From Actinomycetota bacterium (GTDB lineage Bacteria; Actinomycetota; Actinomycetes; Streptosporangiales; Streptosporangiaceae): a stretch of 47,995 bases of DNA. The DNA is taken from the NCBI GenBank assembly GCA_003168255.1, contig PMSU01000082.1:1-47995 (forward strand), written 5' to 3'. This document shows positions 15,372-24,454 of this stretch, one piece after another. The notes under the pieces are model-generated. The model was not told the origin of the DNA. It did not search any database and saw only the letters and a program-made list of their open reading frames with translations. The position numbers and the translations under genes are program-made. Every line of letters starts with the position of its first letter. Position 1 is the stretch's first letter.

Positions 15372-15509
15372 GACTGGTTATCACCCGTCCGGGCGAGACG
15401 TCTCCCTTCCCCACCGTGCCTTGTGACAGCGGCAACTTCACCAAGACAATAGCCCCAGTGCCGGGAGCCATCGCGCGGCGCTAAACGACGACCGGCGGGA
15501 GTGGCAGAC

Positions 15510-16451
15510 ATGGCTGGTTCGGACTCCGCTTCCCCTGGTGCCGGGCCGCCGGCGACCGTCGAGGTGAGCGAGGGTGTCTACGCCTACATCCAGCCGGACG
15601 GGAGCTGGTATATCAACAACACCGGGTTCATCGTCGGCGGCGGGGGAGTCATCAGCATCGACACCTGCTCCACGGCGCTGCGGACCCGTGCCTACCTCGA
15701 CGCCGTCGCGGCGGTGAGCGACCAGCCGATTCGCACCCTGGTCAACACCCACCACCATGGCGACCACACCTATGGCAACTGCCTGCTGCCGCAGGCCACC
15801 ATCGTGGGCCACGAACGCTGCCGCGACGAGGTGCTGGCCAGCGGGCCGCCCGTCAACCTCGGCATCTGGACCGACGTCGAGTGGGGTGACCTGGAGCCGG
15901 CCCCGCCGTTCCTGACTTACGACTCCGGTGTGACGTTGTGGGCCGGTGAGCTGCGCTGCGCGGTGCGTTACGTCGGGACACCGGCGCACACCACGAACGA
16001 CTCGATCGTGCACATCCCGGAGCGGTCGGTGCTGTTCGCGGGCGACCTGCTGTTCAGCGGATGCGCCCCGTTCCTGCTCATGGGCTCGATCGGCGGCGCG
16101 ATCGAGGTGCTGGAGGACGTGCTGCGCCCGCTGCGCGCCCAGGTGATCGTCCCGGGTCACGGGCCTGTCCGCGGGCCGGAGCTGATTGACGAGGTCCTCG
16201 GCTACCTGCGTTTTGTCCAGGATGTCGCGCGTGATGGCAAGGACGCTGGCCTGTCTCCGCTGGATGCCGCACGAGAGGCTGACCTCGGTGACTACTCAGA
16301 TTTGCTGGATTCCGAACGGATCGTGGGGAACCTTCACCGCGCCTACGCGGAACTGGGCGGTGCTGACCGCGGGGCGCCCATCGATCTCATCGCCGCATTG
16401 CAGGACATGATTACCTACAACGGAGGCCGGCCGCTCAGCTGCCACGCCTGA
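15510..16451 (+). CDS. MBL-fold metallo-hydrolase
   Basis: A 313-residue metallo-beta-lactamase-fold hydrolase. The metal motif HHHGDH is at residues 81-86 (LVNTHHHGDHTYGN), followed by the His in RYVGTPAHTTNDS, the bridging Asp in LFAGDLLFSG and the last His in VIVPGHGPV. All ligands for a two-metal site are present. The sequence begins with SDR/quorum-quenching-like spacing but lacks specific markers. ATG 15510 has GGCGGGAG 7-14 nt upstream; a GTG at 15501 is the alternative. No neighbour indicates its substrate. Confidence 0.9.
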   Translation: MAGSDSASPGAGPPATVEVSEGVYAYIQPDGSWYINNTGFIVGGGGVISIDTCSTALRTRAYLDAVAAVSDQPIRTLVNTHHHGDHTYGNCLLPQATIVGHERCRDEVLASGPPVNLGIWTDVEWGDLEPAPPFLTYDSGVTLWAGELRCAVRYVGTPAHTTNDSIVHIPERSVLFAGDLLFSGCAPFLLMGSIGGAIEVLEDVLRPLRAQVIVPGHGPVRGPELIDEVLGYLRFVQDVARDGKDAGLSPLDAAREADLGDYSDLLDSERIVGNLHRAYAELGGADRGAPIDLIAALQDMITYNGGRPLSCHA

Positions 16452-16459
16452 CGTCCGGG

Positions 16460-17716
16460 TCAGCCCTTCGGGCTGTTGAATGTGTCCATCACGGTGTACT
16501 GGCAGCACGGCGTCCTAGTCGACCCTGTCCGCCCAGTCGTTACCTGGTAGGCCCATAGATGCGTGCCGGGACCCTGGTACAGCAGCCACGAGCCACTCGC
16601 CGACCAGCCCGTCCGCGCGAACAGGAACGCATCAGATGACGGGACTGCCGCGGCCCGCGGGCGCGAGCCGGCCAGCCGCAGCAGGTACAGCCGCGTCTGC
16701 CCCAGTCCCTGCGGTCCTCGCGCCGCGTAGGCGGCGATCATCCCGTCTCCGGGTGCGATCGCGCTGACGAGGCCAAAGCCGTTCGGTACCCAGCCGGCGG
16801 TACCCGGCGGCGCCTTGACCGAGACAAGCCTGCCGGTGACGACATTGAAGACGCGCAGCATCCCGCAGGCGGCATATCCCGAGTCCGGTTCGTAGTGCGC
16901 GTTCCCTGCCGTCTCCTCGTCCGCGCAGCTGGTGCCGTAGGCGACCAGCCGCGGGCTGGCGGCGAAGCCGTTGCTTGCCGAAGGCGAATACGGCAGCGTC
17001 CTGCCCGCAGCGCCGCGATTCCAGAGCTGAAGTTCCCCGTTCTTTCCGGTCAGCAGGAGGCCGGCGTCCGTTCCTTCGATCAGCGCGGCTCCGGTGGGCA
17101 GCGTGATCGCGGGGCCTGGCGGTCCACCCGTTACCGACACCGACCGCACCTTGTCCGGGCCGGCCCGCTGCGGTAGATACACGAGCCAGACACGATCCGG
17201 CGCGGCGGACGGAGCGAAGAATGACGTGTTCCCGAGTACCAGCGGCCTGCCTGTCAGGTCGTCGCGGATGGCCGTGGCCCCGTTGCCCACGTAGACCAGC
17301 CAGCGGCCGACGGTGATCAGGAGCGGCTGGTAGTCACCGGCGCTGATGGCTGGCTTCTGTAGCTGCGACAGGCGCCCGGTGCTCAGGTCGTCCAGGTAAG
17401 CCGGGGGTCCGCCAGCCGAGTCGAAGGCGGGATCGCCGACTGGCCACATCAGCACTGTCGTGTCCACGCTGCCCGGGATAGGGCCGGGTACCTGCGGCCG
17501 GGCGTCGTGGCGGGCCGCGGGCCGCGGCCGGCTTGCGGGCCTGCGCTGGCTGGCTCCGTGCAGATCCGCGAACCCGCCCAGCGCTCCGGCCAGTACGGTC
17601 AGCGCCGCCAGGCCGACAACGAGCTGGCGTCTGCGCTGGCGCCGCCGCGCCTCCTTGATGAGCGCCTCGGCCTCGACACCGGCACCGGGTGCGAGAGCGA
17701 CGTTTGTGGTCTTCAT
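16460..17716 (-). CDS. Membrane-anchored beta-propeller-like protein
   Basis: A 418-residue protein with one N-terminal membrane helix (about residues 33-53, LVVGLAALTVLAGALGGFAD) after a basic RRRQRRRQ stretch, then a Pro/Arg linker and a large extracytoplasmic domain of repeated strand clusters (LITVGRWLVYVGN, RVWLVYLPQRAGP, LVAYGTSCADEE, WSASGSWLLYQGPGTHLWAY), the pattern of a WD40/TolB-like beta-propeller. The protein starts 9 bp behind the GntR stop, with its AGGAG site in that gap, so both are on one transcript. No enzyme motif. It is probably a target of the GntR protein, and possibly its sensor. Confidence 0.65.
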   Translation of the reverse strand: MKTTNVALAPGAGVEAEALIKEARRRQRRRQLVVGLAALTVLAGALGGFADLHGASQRRPASRPRPAARHDARPQVPGPIPGSVDTTVLMWPVGDPAFDSAGGPPAYLDDLSTGRLSQLQKPAISAGDYQPLLITVGRWLVYVGNGATAIRDDLTGRPLVLGNTSFFAPSAAPDRVWLVYLPQRAGPDKVRSVSVTGGPPGPAITLPTGAALIEGTDAGLLLTGKNGELQLWNRGAAGRTLPYSPSASNGFAASPRLVAYGTSCADEETAGNAHYEPDSGYAACGMLRVFNVVTGRLVSVKAPPGTAGWVPNGFGLVSAIAPGDGMIAAYAARGPQGLGQTRLYLLRLAGSRPRAAAVPSSDAFLFARTGWSASGSWLLYQGPGTHLWAYQVTTGRTGSTRTPCCQYTVMDTFNSPKG

Positions 17717-17725
17717 GGCTCGCTC

Positions 17726-18088
17726 CTACGACACCTGCGCGATGATCTCCGCCAGCTCTTCTGGCCGGTATCCGTAACGTCGGGCCAGCGCGACCAGTTC
17801 GCGCGCCTTCGCCACCACGGCGCTTTGCTCGGGACCGATGCCGCTTACCGTCACGCCCCGGCCGCGGCGGAAGGTGACAAGGCCCTCGTCCCGCAGTGTC
17901 CGCAGCCCCCGCAGCACCGTGTTGGCGTTGACGCCAAGCACCGCGGCGAGATCCCTGGCCGGCGGGAGCCTGCCACCGGCAGATATCTCACCGTCCGCTA
18001 TCGCCCGCCGGATCGCCGCCGCGACCTGTTCGTGCAGCTGTACCGGGCTCGAGTGGTCGATCGCCATCGTCGGTCTGGTGCTACTCAC
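17726..18088 (-). CDS. GntR-family regulator, short YtrA-like form
   Basis: A 120-residue one-domain regulator. The N-terminal winged helix is complete: SSPVQLHEQVAAAIRRAIAD, GEISAGGRLPPARDLAAVLG, VNANTVLRGLRTLRDEGLVT and FRRGRGVTVS. The short C-terminal tail (about 40 residues, VAKARELVALARRYGYRPEE) marks the YtrA subfamily, which usually regulates adjacent transport or envelope genes. The GTG at 18088 is preferred because a TATGAT box is placed exactly so that transcription would start at this GTG; the ATG at 18067 lacks any ribosome site. It heads an operon with the propeller-like gene. Confidence 0.88.
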   Translation of the reverse strand: MSSTRPTMAIDHSSPVQLHEQVAAAIRRAIADGEISAGGRLPPARDLAAVLGVNANTVLRGLRTLRDEGLVTFRRGRGVTVSGIGPEQSAVVAKARELVALARRYGYRPEELAEIIAQVS

Positions 18089-18094
18089 AGCAGC

Positions 18095-18100
18095 ATCATA
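18095..18100 (-). promoter_or_regulatory. -10 box (TATGAT) for a leaderless GntR transcript
   Basis: On the minus strand TATGAT is followed by six bases and then the GTG of the GntR gene, which places the expected +1 on the G of the start codon. No Shine-Dalgarno is present. No clear -35. Confidence 0.5.
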
Positions 18101-18170
18101 CTGGAATGCCGGCCCCCCGGCGGCAACGCCCGACGTGCAGGCTTTGGGCCTGCTGCGGCAGGATGCTGGG

Positions 18171-18737
18171 ATGCCCACCCACATCGCGTTGCTGCGCGGC
18201 ATCAACGTCGGCGGCAACAAGAGGGTCGCCATGGCCGACCTGCGCGACGTCGCAACCTCGCTCGGCCACACCGACGTCGCGACCTATATCCAGAGCGGCA
18301 ATGTCCTGTTCAGCTCGGACCAGGCTGACCCGGCGGCGCTCGCGGCCGGCCTGGAGCGGGCCATCGCCGAGACCCTGGGCGTCCAGGCCGGGGTGGTGGT
18401 GCTCACCCGCGATGAGCTGGCCCAGATGGCGCGCGATAACCCGTATACCAGCGAGCCGAACCCGAAGTTCGTCCACGTGATATTCCTGAGTGCGCAGCCT
18501 GAGCCGGGGATAGCGGCCGGCCTGGCGGAGGCTCAGGAGCAGGCCGCGCGCAACGGCAGCCGGGACACTGTCGAGCTGGTGGGACGCGCCGTCTTCCTGC
18601 ATACGCCGGACGGCTTCGGGACCAGTGAGCTGGCCAAACTGCTCGGCCGGGCCGGCCGCCCGATGTCTGCCCGAGGGGCAGGCACGGCGCGCAACTGGTC
18701 AACGGTCACCAAGCTGCTGGCTCTTTGCGACGGCTGA
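18171..18737 (+). CDS. DUF1697 domain protein
   Basis: A 188-residue protein of the DUF1697 family (PF08002). The signature is complete: THIALLRGINVGGNKRVAMA, DLRDVATSLGHTDVATYIQS, GNVLFSSDQADPA and, at the C-terminus, ARNWSTVTKLLAL. The family has a two-subdomain alpha/beta fold and no defined biochemical role. The start is fixed by the conserved MPTHIALLRG. It is divergent from the GntR operon (82 bp apart) and may share its control region. Confidence 0.92.
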   Translation: MPTHIALLRGINVGGNKRVAMADLRDVATSLGHTDVATYIQSGNVLFSSDQADPAALAAGLERAIAETLGVQAGVVVLTRDELAQMARDNPYTSEPNPKFVHVIFLSAQPEPGIAAGLAEAQEQAARNGSRDTVELVGRAVFLHTPDGFGTSELAKLLGRAGRPMSARGAGTARNWSTVTKLLALCDG

Positions 18738-18836
18738 GCCCGCGGCCCCCAGTGCCCGCTGGCCCGGCTCCGGTGTCGCGCGGGCCGGCCCCCGCTGTCC
18801 CGTCCCGACCCGCTGTCCCGGCCCGGTGCTCGCCGG

Positions 18837-19598
18837 CTAGTTGGCGACCGGTGCTAGTCGGTAGTGGTAGCGGTGCCGGTCGGTGAACCCGCAGCGGGCG
18901 TAGAGCGCCCTGGCGGCAGTGTTTTTCTCTTCGACCTGGAGGAAGATCTGTTCGGCCCCGCGGGCCGCGGCCTGCGCAGCCAGTCCCGCGCTGACGGCTG
19001 TCCCTAGGCCGGCCCGCCGCCAGGCGGGATCGACATCGATGGCGGTTATGCCGCCCCACCCGCCCGCCACGGACAGCCGTCCGGTAGCCACGGTGCGGCC
19101 GTCGCGCCGGACGCTCGCGAACATCTGGGCCGGCGCCGAAAGCAGCACGGACAGGGCATGCGGGGGCAACGGCTGTCCCCGGTAACGGTAAGTAGCCAGC
19201 CATTCCTCGTCGGGCTCGGCGGCGAAGGTCAGCCCGACGTCCCGCTGGTAGCCCGCGACGATCTCGGTGCGGGCGGTCATGACCACTACCGGGATCTGGG
19301 GCACCGTCCAACCGCACCGGACCAGCAGGTCGTCGAGGGAGCTGGTGCTGGTCCGGAGTCCCCTGACGATGACAATCGCGGGGGTCAGCCCGCGCTGGCG
19401 GTACCAGGCCTCGACCTCGGCGACTGCCCGTTCGGGAGGAATTCCTGGATCGCCAAGCGGCAACGCCGAGTTCGCTCGCCCGGTAAATCCGCCGGCCGCT
19501 CGTAGTAGCCAGTCCCCCAGGTGCGCCTGCTCGGTTCCCTGCCAGTGCTGAGCCGACATCCGCTCGAAGGCGGATATCACTGGATCCATCCCAGCCAT
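18837..19598 (-). CDS. GNAT-family N-acetyltransferase
   Basis: A 253-residue protein with two parts. The C-terminal GNAT domain (about 165-250) has the acetyl-CoA loop AIDVDPAWRRAGLGTAVSAG and the following ARGAEQIFLQVEEKNTAARA, LYARCGFTDRHRYHYR. The N-terminal part (HWQGTEQAHLGDWLLRAAGG, FTGRANSALPLGDPG) is the extension found in actinobacterial GNATs of this type. The start MAGMDPV at 19598 is the most likely of three close ATGs. Substrate unknown. Confidence 0.88.
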   Translation of the reverse strand: MAGMDPVISAFERMSAQHWQGTEQAHLGDWLLRAAGGFTGRANSALPLGDPGIPPERAVAEVEAWYRQRGLTPAIVIVRGLRTSTSSLDDLLVRCGWTVPQIPVVVMTARTEIVAGYQRDVGLTFAAEPDEEWLATYRYRGQPLPPHALSVLLSAPAQMFASVRRDGRTVATGRLSVAGGWGGITAIDVDPAWRRAGLGTAVSAGLAAQAAARGAEQIFLQVEEKNTAARALYARCGFTDRHRYHYRLAPVAN

Positions 19599-19667
19599 TA
19601 TCCGGGCTCGCGGTTCGCGCCACCCGAGCGGCCCGTTACCTGCGGTACACCGGGCCGTCGTCATGTA

Positions 19668-19765
19668 TTGACAAAGCTGGCGTCAAGCGCGGTCTAGTGC
19701 GTCGGTGATACCGAAGTTACAGTGTGGACGACCGGTGACGTGGGTTACCGGCCAGGAGGGTCATC
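19668..19765 (+). promoter_or_regulatory. Promoter and leader hairpin of the SGNH-repeat gene
   Basis: A consensus-like TTGACA lies at 19668-19673 with no convincing -10 at 17 bp (TCTAGT at 19 bp is the best). Closer to the gene is a hairpin of 8 bp with a GTGG loop (CCGGTGAC / GTTACCGG, 19732-19751, one G-U pair), two bases before the strong AGGAGG ribosome site. This could tune ribosome access. Confidence 0.45.
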
Positions 19766-22700
19766 GTGCGAGGCATGTGGAGCCGGTTAGTAGCCATTCC
19801 GGCGATGATGGTGTTGCTGCTCGGCGGTCTGGCGCTGTCATCCGGATCGGTTGCCGCGGCATCAACCCGCCCTGGGCCCGCGCGGTCGCCAGCGCATGTC
19901 CAAGCCGGGGTGGCCGGACGGAGCCGCATCGCGCCCGAAGGGCTGCTGCACCATTCGACCAGGGTGGGCAAGCACGCCGCCGTCCGGCCTGCCGACGTCC
20001 CGCCGCCGGACGGGTCTGATCTGGGCGCTCCGCTGCCGCTGGACAGCCTTGCGCTCGGCACCTACGTGACCAACCAGTTCGCGAAGGACGGCATCATCTT
20101 CTCCGGGCAGTCGCCGTTCATCACCGATGACGGGTCTAGCGACGTCAACCCGACCATTTCCGGTTCCCCGCTCTTCCAGGGCACGGTCGTCGGCACGTTC
20201 GTCAAGCCCGGGACCCAGAAGCCGGCCACCGTCGACGACTTCTCCCTCTCGGTCGGCTACATCGACAACCCCGGCTCGACCCAGATGACCGTGTACAACC
20301 TCAAGGGCAAGCAGCTCGGTGTGCTGGTCGCCACCGATGAGGGCTTCAACACGCTGTTCAGCACGTTCCCTAACGCGGCCTCGTTCAGCGTGTCATCGGT
20401 GGCCGACGAGCCGGCTGGCTGGGAGATAAACACCATCCAGGTCGGCCAGATCAACACCAACTACATCGCCATGGGCGACTCGTACTCCTCTGGCGAGGGC
20501 ACCTACGACTTCCCGTGGTCCCAGGCGCAGGGCACCCAGTGCGACACCGGCCCGGAGGCATGGCCGGTCCAGATGGCCGACGCCCAGAACAACAACTCGA
20601 CCGGCGCCACCCTCACCATCGACCAGGACACGCTGGTCGCCTGCCAGGGCGAGCGGAGCTATCAGCTGGGCGAGGCGGTCAACGGCGAGGCGGAATCGGA
20701 ACTCGACCAGGTCACCGACTTCGTCGATGACAACGGGCCGCCTGATCTCGTCACGATCACGATCGGCGGCAACGATCTCGGGTTCGCCGACGTACTCAAG
20801 AATTGCTTCCTCGGCGGGACCGAGGTGTGCATCCACGTCATCAACTCGCTCAACAGCAAGGTGACCACCGGCGCCGCCGGCCTGATCGCCACGCTGGCGG
20901 ATACCTACTCGGAGGTGCAGTCGGCCGCCGACTCCGGGTCCGACGATGATGACGGCGACGGGCCGCAGGTAGTCGTGGTCGGCTACCCCGATCTGTTCCC
21001 CCAGCCGGGCGGGCTCGGCACCGCACTCAGCGTCACCTATCACTGCCCGTGGCTCCGCGACACCTTCTTCCCGCTGCTCGGCATAGTCTCGCCCTTCATC
21101 AACACCCTGCTCGGCAAGATCGCCAACGCCCAGGCCGCGCTCAACGATGACATGGCAGTGGCGGCCGCCGATGCGGGCGTCCAGTTCACCCCCATCCCGT
21201 ACAGCCTCTCGGGTCACGAGCTGTGCACCGGAACGCCGTACATCAACCCGCTCTCCCTAGTCGGGGGGGTTACCGGTGACCGCAACCTGGGCCATCCCAA
21301 CGTCGCCGGATCGGCCGCGGTCGCTAGCGCCGTCGGCTCGCAGCTCGGTCTCGCCACCGGCGGCCCCAATGACGGCGGCGGCGGCCCGCAGGTCGCGCTC
21401 CCGCCCGCCAGGACCCAGCACCGCGCTACCGGATCGCCCCACCGGGGGATCCGGCCGGGCGACACGGGACCGCTGAGCTTCTCCGGGGGCCAGCTACAGG
21501 ACGGGACCGAAGGTGCGGACTACATCGACTACCTGGTGAGCACGGGAGGGAACGGCGCCGACACCTGGGCGGTAACCAGCGGCAGCCTGCCGCCTGGGCT
21601 CAGCCTCGACTCGAACGCCGGCACGATCACCGGCACGCCCACGGCGTCGGGCAGCTATACATTCACCGCGCAGGTATCCGACTCGTCCAGCCCGCCGGAA
21701 ACCGCCAGCGCCCCGGTCACGATCGACGTCGACGCCGTCACCCCCCTGACGGTGGGCACGACCACGCCGTCGGACGCCACCGCTGGCCAGCCGTACACGT
21801 TCCAGCTGTCGGCCAGTGGCGGCCTCGGCTCCGTGAGCTGGACCATCGCATCTGGTGCTCTGCCTGCCGGGCTTCATCTCCAGGCCGCCACCGGGCAGCT
21901 GACCGGTACGCCGAGTGGCACTGCCGTCGGCACTTCCACCTTCACCGTGCAGGCGACGGACAGCTCGTCGCCTGCCCAGACGGCCACCGGCAGCGAGTCG
22001 ATTGCCGTCCATCCCACGTCCGACCCGCTGACGGTCGCCGCCAGCTCGCTGCCGGAGATCGCCGCCGGCCAGGACTACGGCGCCCAGCTCACCTCCACCG
22101 GCGGGGTGGGCCCCGTGCAGTGGTCGGTCTCCGCGGGATCACTTCCGCCGGGGGTCTCGCTCGACCCGGCCAGCGGGCTGCTGAGCGGCACGCCCACCGA
22201 GTCCGGCACGTACGACTTCACCGCTCAGGTCACCGACGCCACAGCCCCGGCGTCGCAGACGGCGACCGCGCCGTTGTCGATCACGATCGACGCGGCGCCG
22301 GCGCTGAGCATCTCCACCACCGGCGCCTTCGACGGCACCGAGGGTTCGTACTACTCATCGACGTTCCAGGCGACCGGCGGGGTCGGCTCGTACCAGTGGT
22401 ACATCAGCTCGGGCAGCCTGCCTGCCGGGCTTAGCCTCGATGGGTCCACCGGGCAGGTCACCGGCATCCCCAGCGGGACGGGGAGTTCCTCGTTCGGCGT
22501 GACGGTCTACGATGCCGCGGACAATACGGCCACGCAGGACTACTCAGTCAACATCGCCCAGATCCCGCTGACCGTCTCCTCGACGCTGGCCCCGGCCACG
22601 GTCGGCACCTACTACACCGGGAACGTGACCCCATCGGGCGGCCAGGCACCCTACGGGTGGAGCCTCGTCTCAGGAACACTGCCGACCGGGCTCGCCTTCG

Positions 22701-24424
22701 ACCCCTCCACCGGAGCGATCACCGGGACGCCGCAGCAGAAGGGGTCCTTCCCGCTCCAGGTATCGGTGGTGGACAGCTCTACACCGACCCAGCAGGTCAC
22801 CGCCAACGTCACGCTGACCGTGGCGGCGCAGCCAAAGCTGACGGTCTCCACCCGCGCGCCGGTCAAGGGTGCAGTCGGCCAGCCCTACACCACGGGGATC
22901 GGCTACTCCGGCGGCCAGGGCCCGTACACCTGGGCTGTCACGTCCGGGACGCTCCCACCCGGGCTGGCCCTGGACCAGGGCAGCGGCATGGTGACCGGAA
23001 CGCCCACCGCCGCCGGCACGTACCCGGTGACCGTCCAGGTGACCGATTCGAGCAGTCCCACGCCCGAGGTGGCGTCGGCGTCGATCACCTTCACGGTGGA
23101 TAACGCGGTCAAGCTGACCGTGACGCCAGGGGGGCTGCCGCAGGCCACCCAGGGGATGAGCTACGACGCCACGTTGCATGCCACCGGCGGGACCCCGCCC
23201 TACACGTGGAGCGTGTCGGGTGGCCTGCCCGCCGGGATGTTCCTCGACTCGTACGACGGGGAGATCTACGGGACGCCCACCGGTCATCCGGTCAAGGACT
23301 TCACCGTCAAGGTGACGGACTCGGCCGCTACCCCGGCGACCGCCAGTCGGTTCGTCAAGTTCACGGTCAATCAGGGCGCACCGCTGGGGATCACGACCAC
23401 CAGCCTGGACGACGCCACCCAGGGCTCCTTCTACGACGAGACGGTCACTGCCGCCGGCGGGGCCGGTACCTACACCTGGAGCGTGGTCCAAGGCCATGGC
23501 ACGCTGCCCGCGGGCCTGACGCTCTACTCGGGCGGCCAGATCGAGGGCACGCCGACCCACTTCGGCGTCTCCACGTTCACCATCAAGGCCACGGACCAGG
23601 CGACGCCGACGGCGCACGTGGCCACGCAGGTGCTGTCCATCAACGTCGAGGCGCTCCCGGTGGCCCCGCCGTCGTTCACCGAGGACAGCCCGTACTCGGC
23701 CGCGGTAGGTTCCTACTACAGCTATGAGTTCGAAGCCTCGGGCAACCCCGCTCCCACCTTCACCCGCACCTCCGGGCACCTGCCGTCAGGCCTGAAGCTG
23801 CACAAGGACGGCGAGCTCACGGGCACGGTGAAGAAGGCCGGAACGTACACCTTCGAGGTCACCGCCGCGAACGGCCGGACGCCGGCCGCGGTGACTCCGG
23901 AGCTCCAGATCACGGTGATCCCCCCGCCGGTCATCACCTCGTTCACGCCGGCTGACGGCGTGCCGGGCGCGAAGGTCGTGATCCATGGCACGCACTTCCA
24001 GGGCGCCTATTACGTCTACTTGGGCGGCAGCTACGCCAATATCACGTCAGACAAGAACGGCCAGATCGTGACGTCGGTTCCCGAATACGCCGCGACTGGG
24101 CCGATCTACGTCTACACGCCAGGCGGGACGGCGGTCTCCAGCACGTCGTTCACGGTCGATCCGCCGCCGGTTCCGGTGATCAAGTCCATCAGCCCGACCT
24201 CGGGCAGCGCCGGCAGCACGCTGACCATCACCGGGACCGGCCTGGAGTTCGGCTCCGAGGTGGAGTTTGGCGGTGGCGTCTACCAGCCCTACTACTACTT
24301 CTTCAGCGACACGGCCAAGACCATCACGCTGCCCGTACCGGACGGCATCTCCGCCGGGCCGGTGACCGTCTACACCAACGGCGGGTCGGCGACCAGCACG
24401 CAGACGTTTACCCCGACCGGATAG
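19766..24424 (+). CDS. Secreted SGNH hydrolase with nine putative-Ig and two IPT repeats
   Basis: A 1552-residue exported modular protein. The signal peptide ends near residue 34 (GGLALSSGSVAAAS). Residues about 80-235 form a beta-rich region (VVGTFVKPGT, LSVGYIDNPGSTQMTVYNLK). The SGNH/GDSL esterase domain (about 230-525) has block I GDSYSSGEG with Ser239, block III GGND (Asn336) and block V NLGHPNVAG with His510. Then come nine He_PIG repeats of about 85-90 residues, each with a core like SGSLPPGLSLD...GTITGTP, and two C-terminal IPT/TIG repeats (ITSFTPADGVPGAKVVIHG; IKSISPTSGSAGSTLTITG). No LPxTG or membrane tail, so it is probably secreted. The GTG start has AGGAGG 7 nt upstream. Likely an esterase with adhesion repeats. 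Confidence 0.93.
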   Translation: MRGMWSRLVAIPAMMVLLLGGLALSSGSVAAASTRPGPARSPAHVQAGVAGRSRIAPEGLLHHSTRVGKHAAVRPADVPPPDGSDLGAPLPLDSLALGTYVTNQFAKDGIIFSGQSPFITDDGSSDVNPTISGSPLFQGTVVGTFVKPGTQKPATVDDFSLSVGYIDNPGSTQMTVYNLKGKQLGVLVATDEGFNTLFSTFPNAASFSVSSVADEPAGWEINTIQVGQINTNYIAMGDSYSSGEGTYDFPWSQAQGTQCDTGPEAWPVQMADAQNNNSTGATLTIDQDTLVACQGERSYQLGEAVNGEAESELDQVTDFVDDNGPPDLVTITIGGNDLGFADVLKNCFLGGTEVCIHVINSLNSKVTTGAAGLIATLADTYSEVQSAADSGSDDDDGDGPQVVVVGYPDLFPQPGGLGTALSVTYHCPWLRDTFFPLLGIVSPFINTLLGKIANAQAALNDDMAVAAADAGVQFTPIPYSLSGHELCTGTPYINPLSLVGGVTGDRNLGHPNVAGSAAVASAVGSQLGLATGGPNDGGGGPQVALPPARTQHRATGSPHRGIRPGDTGPLSFSGGQLQDGTEGADYIDYLVSTGGNGADTWAVTSGSLPPGLSLDSNAGTITGTPTASGSYTFTAQVSDSSSPPETASAPVTIDVDAVTPLTVGTTTPSDATAGQPYTFQLSASGGLGSVSWTIASGALPAGLHLQAATGQLTGTPSGTAVGTSTFTVQATDSSSPAQTATGSESIAVHPTSDPLTVAASSLPEIAAGQDYGAQLTSTGGVGPVQWSVSAGSLPPGVSLDPASGLLSGTPTESGTYDFTAQVTDATAPASQTATAPLSITIDAAPALSISTTGAFDGTEGSYYSSTFQATGGVGSYQWYISSGSLPAGLSLDGSTGQVTGIPSGTGSSSFGVTVYDAADNTATQDYSVNIAQIPLTVSSTLAPATVGTYYTGNVTPSGGQAPYGWSLVSGTLPTGLAFDPSTGAITGTPQQKGSFPLQVSVVDSSTPTQQVTANVTLTVAAQPKLTVSTRAPVKGAVGQPYTTGIGYSGGQGPYTWAVTSGTLPPGLALDQGSGMVTGTPTAAGTYPVTVQVTDSSSPTPEVASASITFTVDNAVKLTVTPGGLPQATQGMSYDATLHATGGTPPYTWSVSGGLPAGMFLDSYDGEIYGTPTGHPVKDFTVKVTDSAATPATASRFVKFTVNQGAPLGITTTSLDDATQGSFYDETVTAAGGAGTYTWSVVQGHGTLPAGLTLYSGGQIEGTPTHFGVSTFTIKATDQATPTAHVATQVLSINVEALPVAPPSFTEDSPYSAAVGSYYSYEFEASGNPAPTFTRTSGHLPSGLKLHKDGELTGTVKKAGTYTFEVTAANGRTPAAVTPELQITVIPPPVITSFTPADGVPGAKVVIHGTHFQGAYYVYLGGSYANITSDKNGQIVTSVPEYAATGPIYVYTPGGTAVSSTSFTVDPPPVPVIKSISPTSGSAGSTLTITGTGLEFGSEVEFGGGVYQPYYYFFSDTAKTITLPVPDGISAGPVTVYTNGGSATSTQTFTPTG

Positions 24425-24454
24425 CGGACCTTATCGCTTGAGAGGCCGCCAGCG

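Noticed and set aside
22670..23779. 369-codon minus-strand open frame
   Set aside because: Antisense of the He_PIG repeats in the SGNH gene; the regular pattern comes from those repeats.
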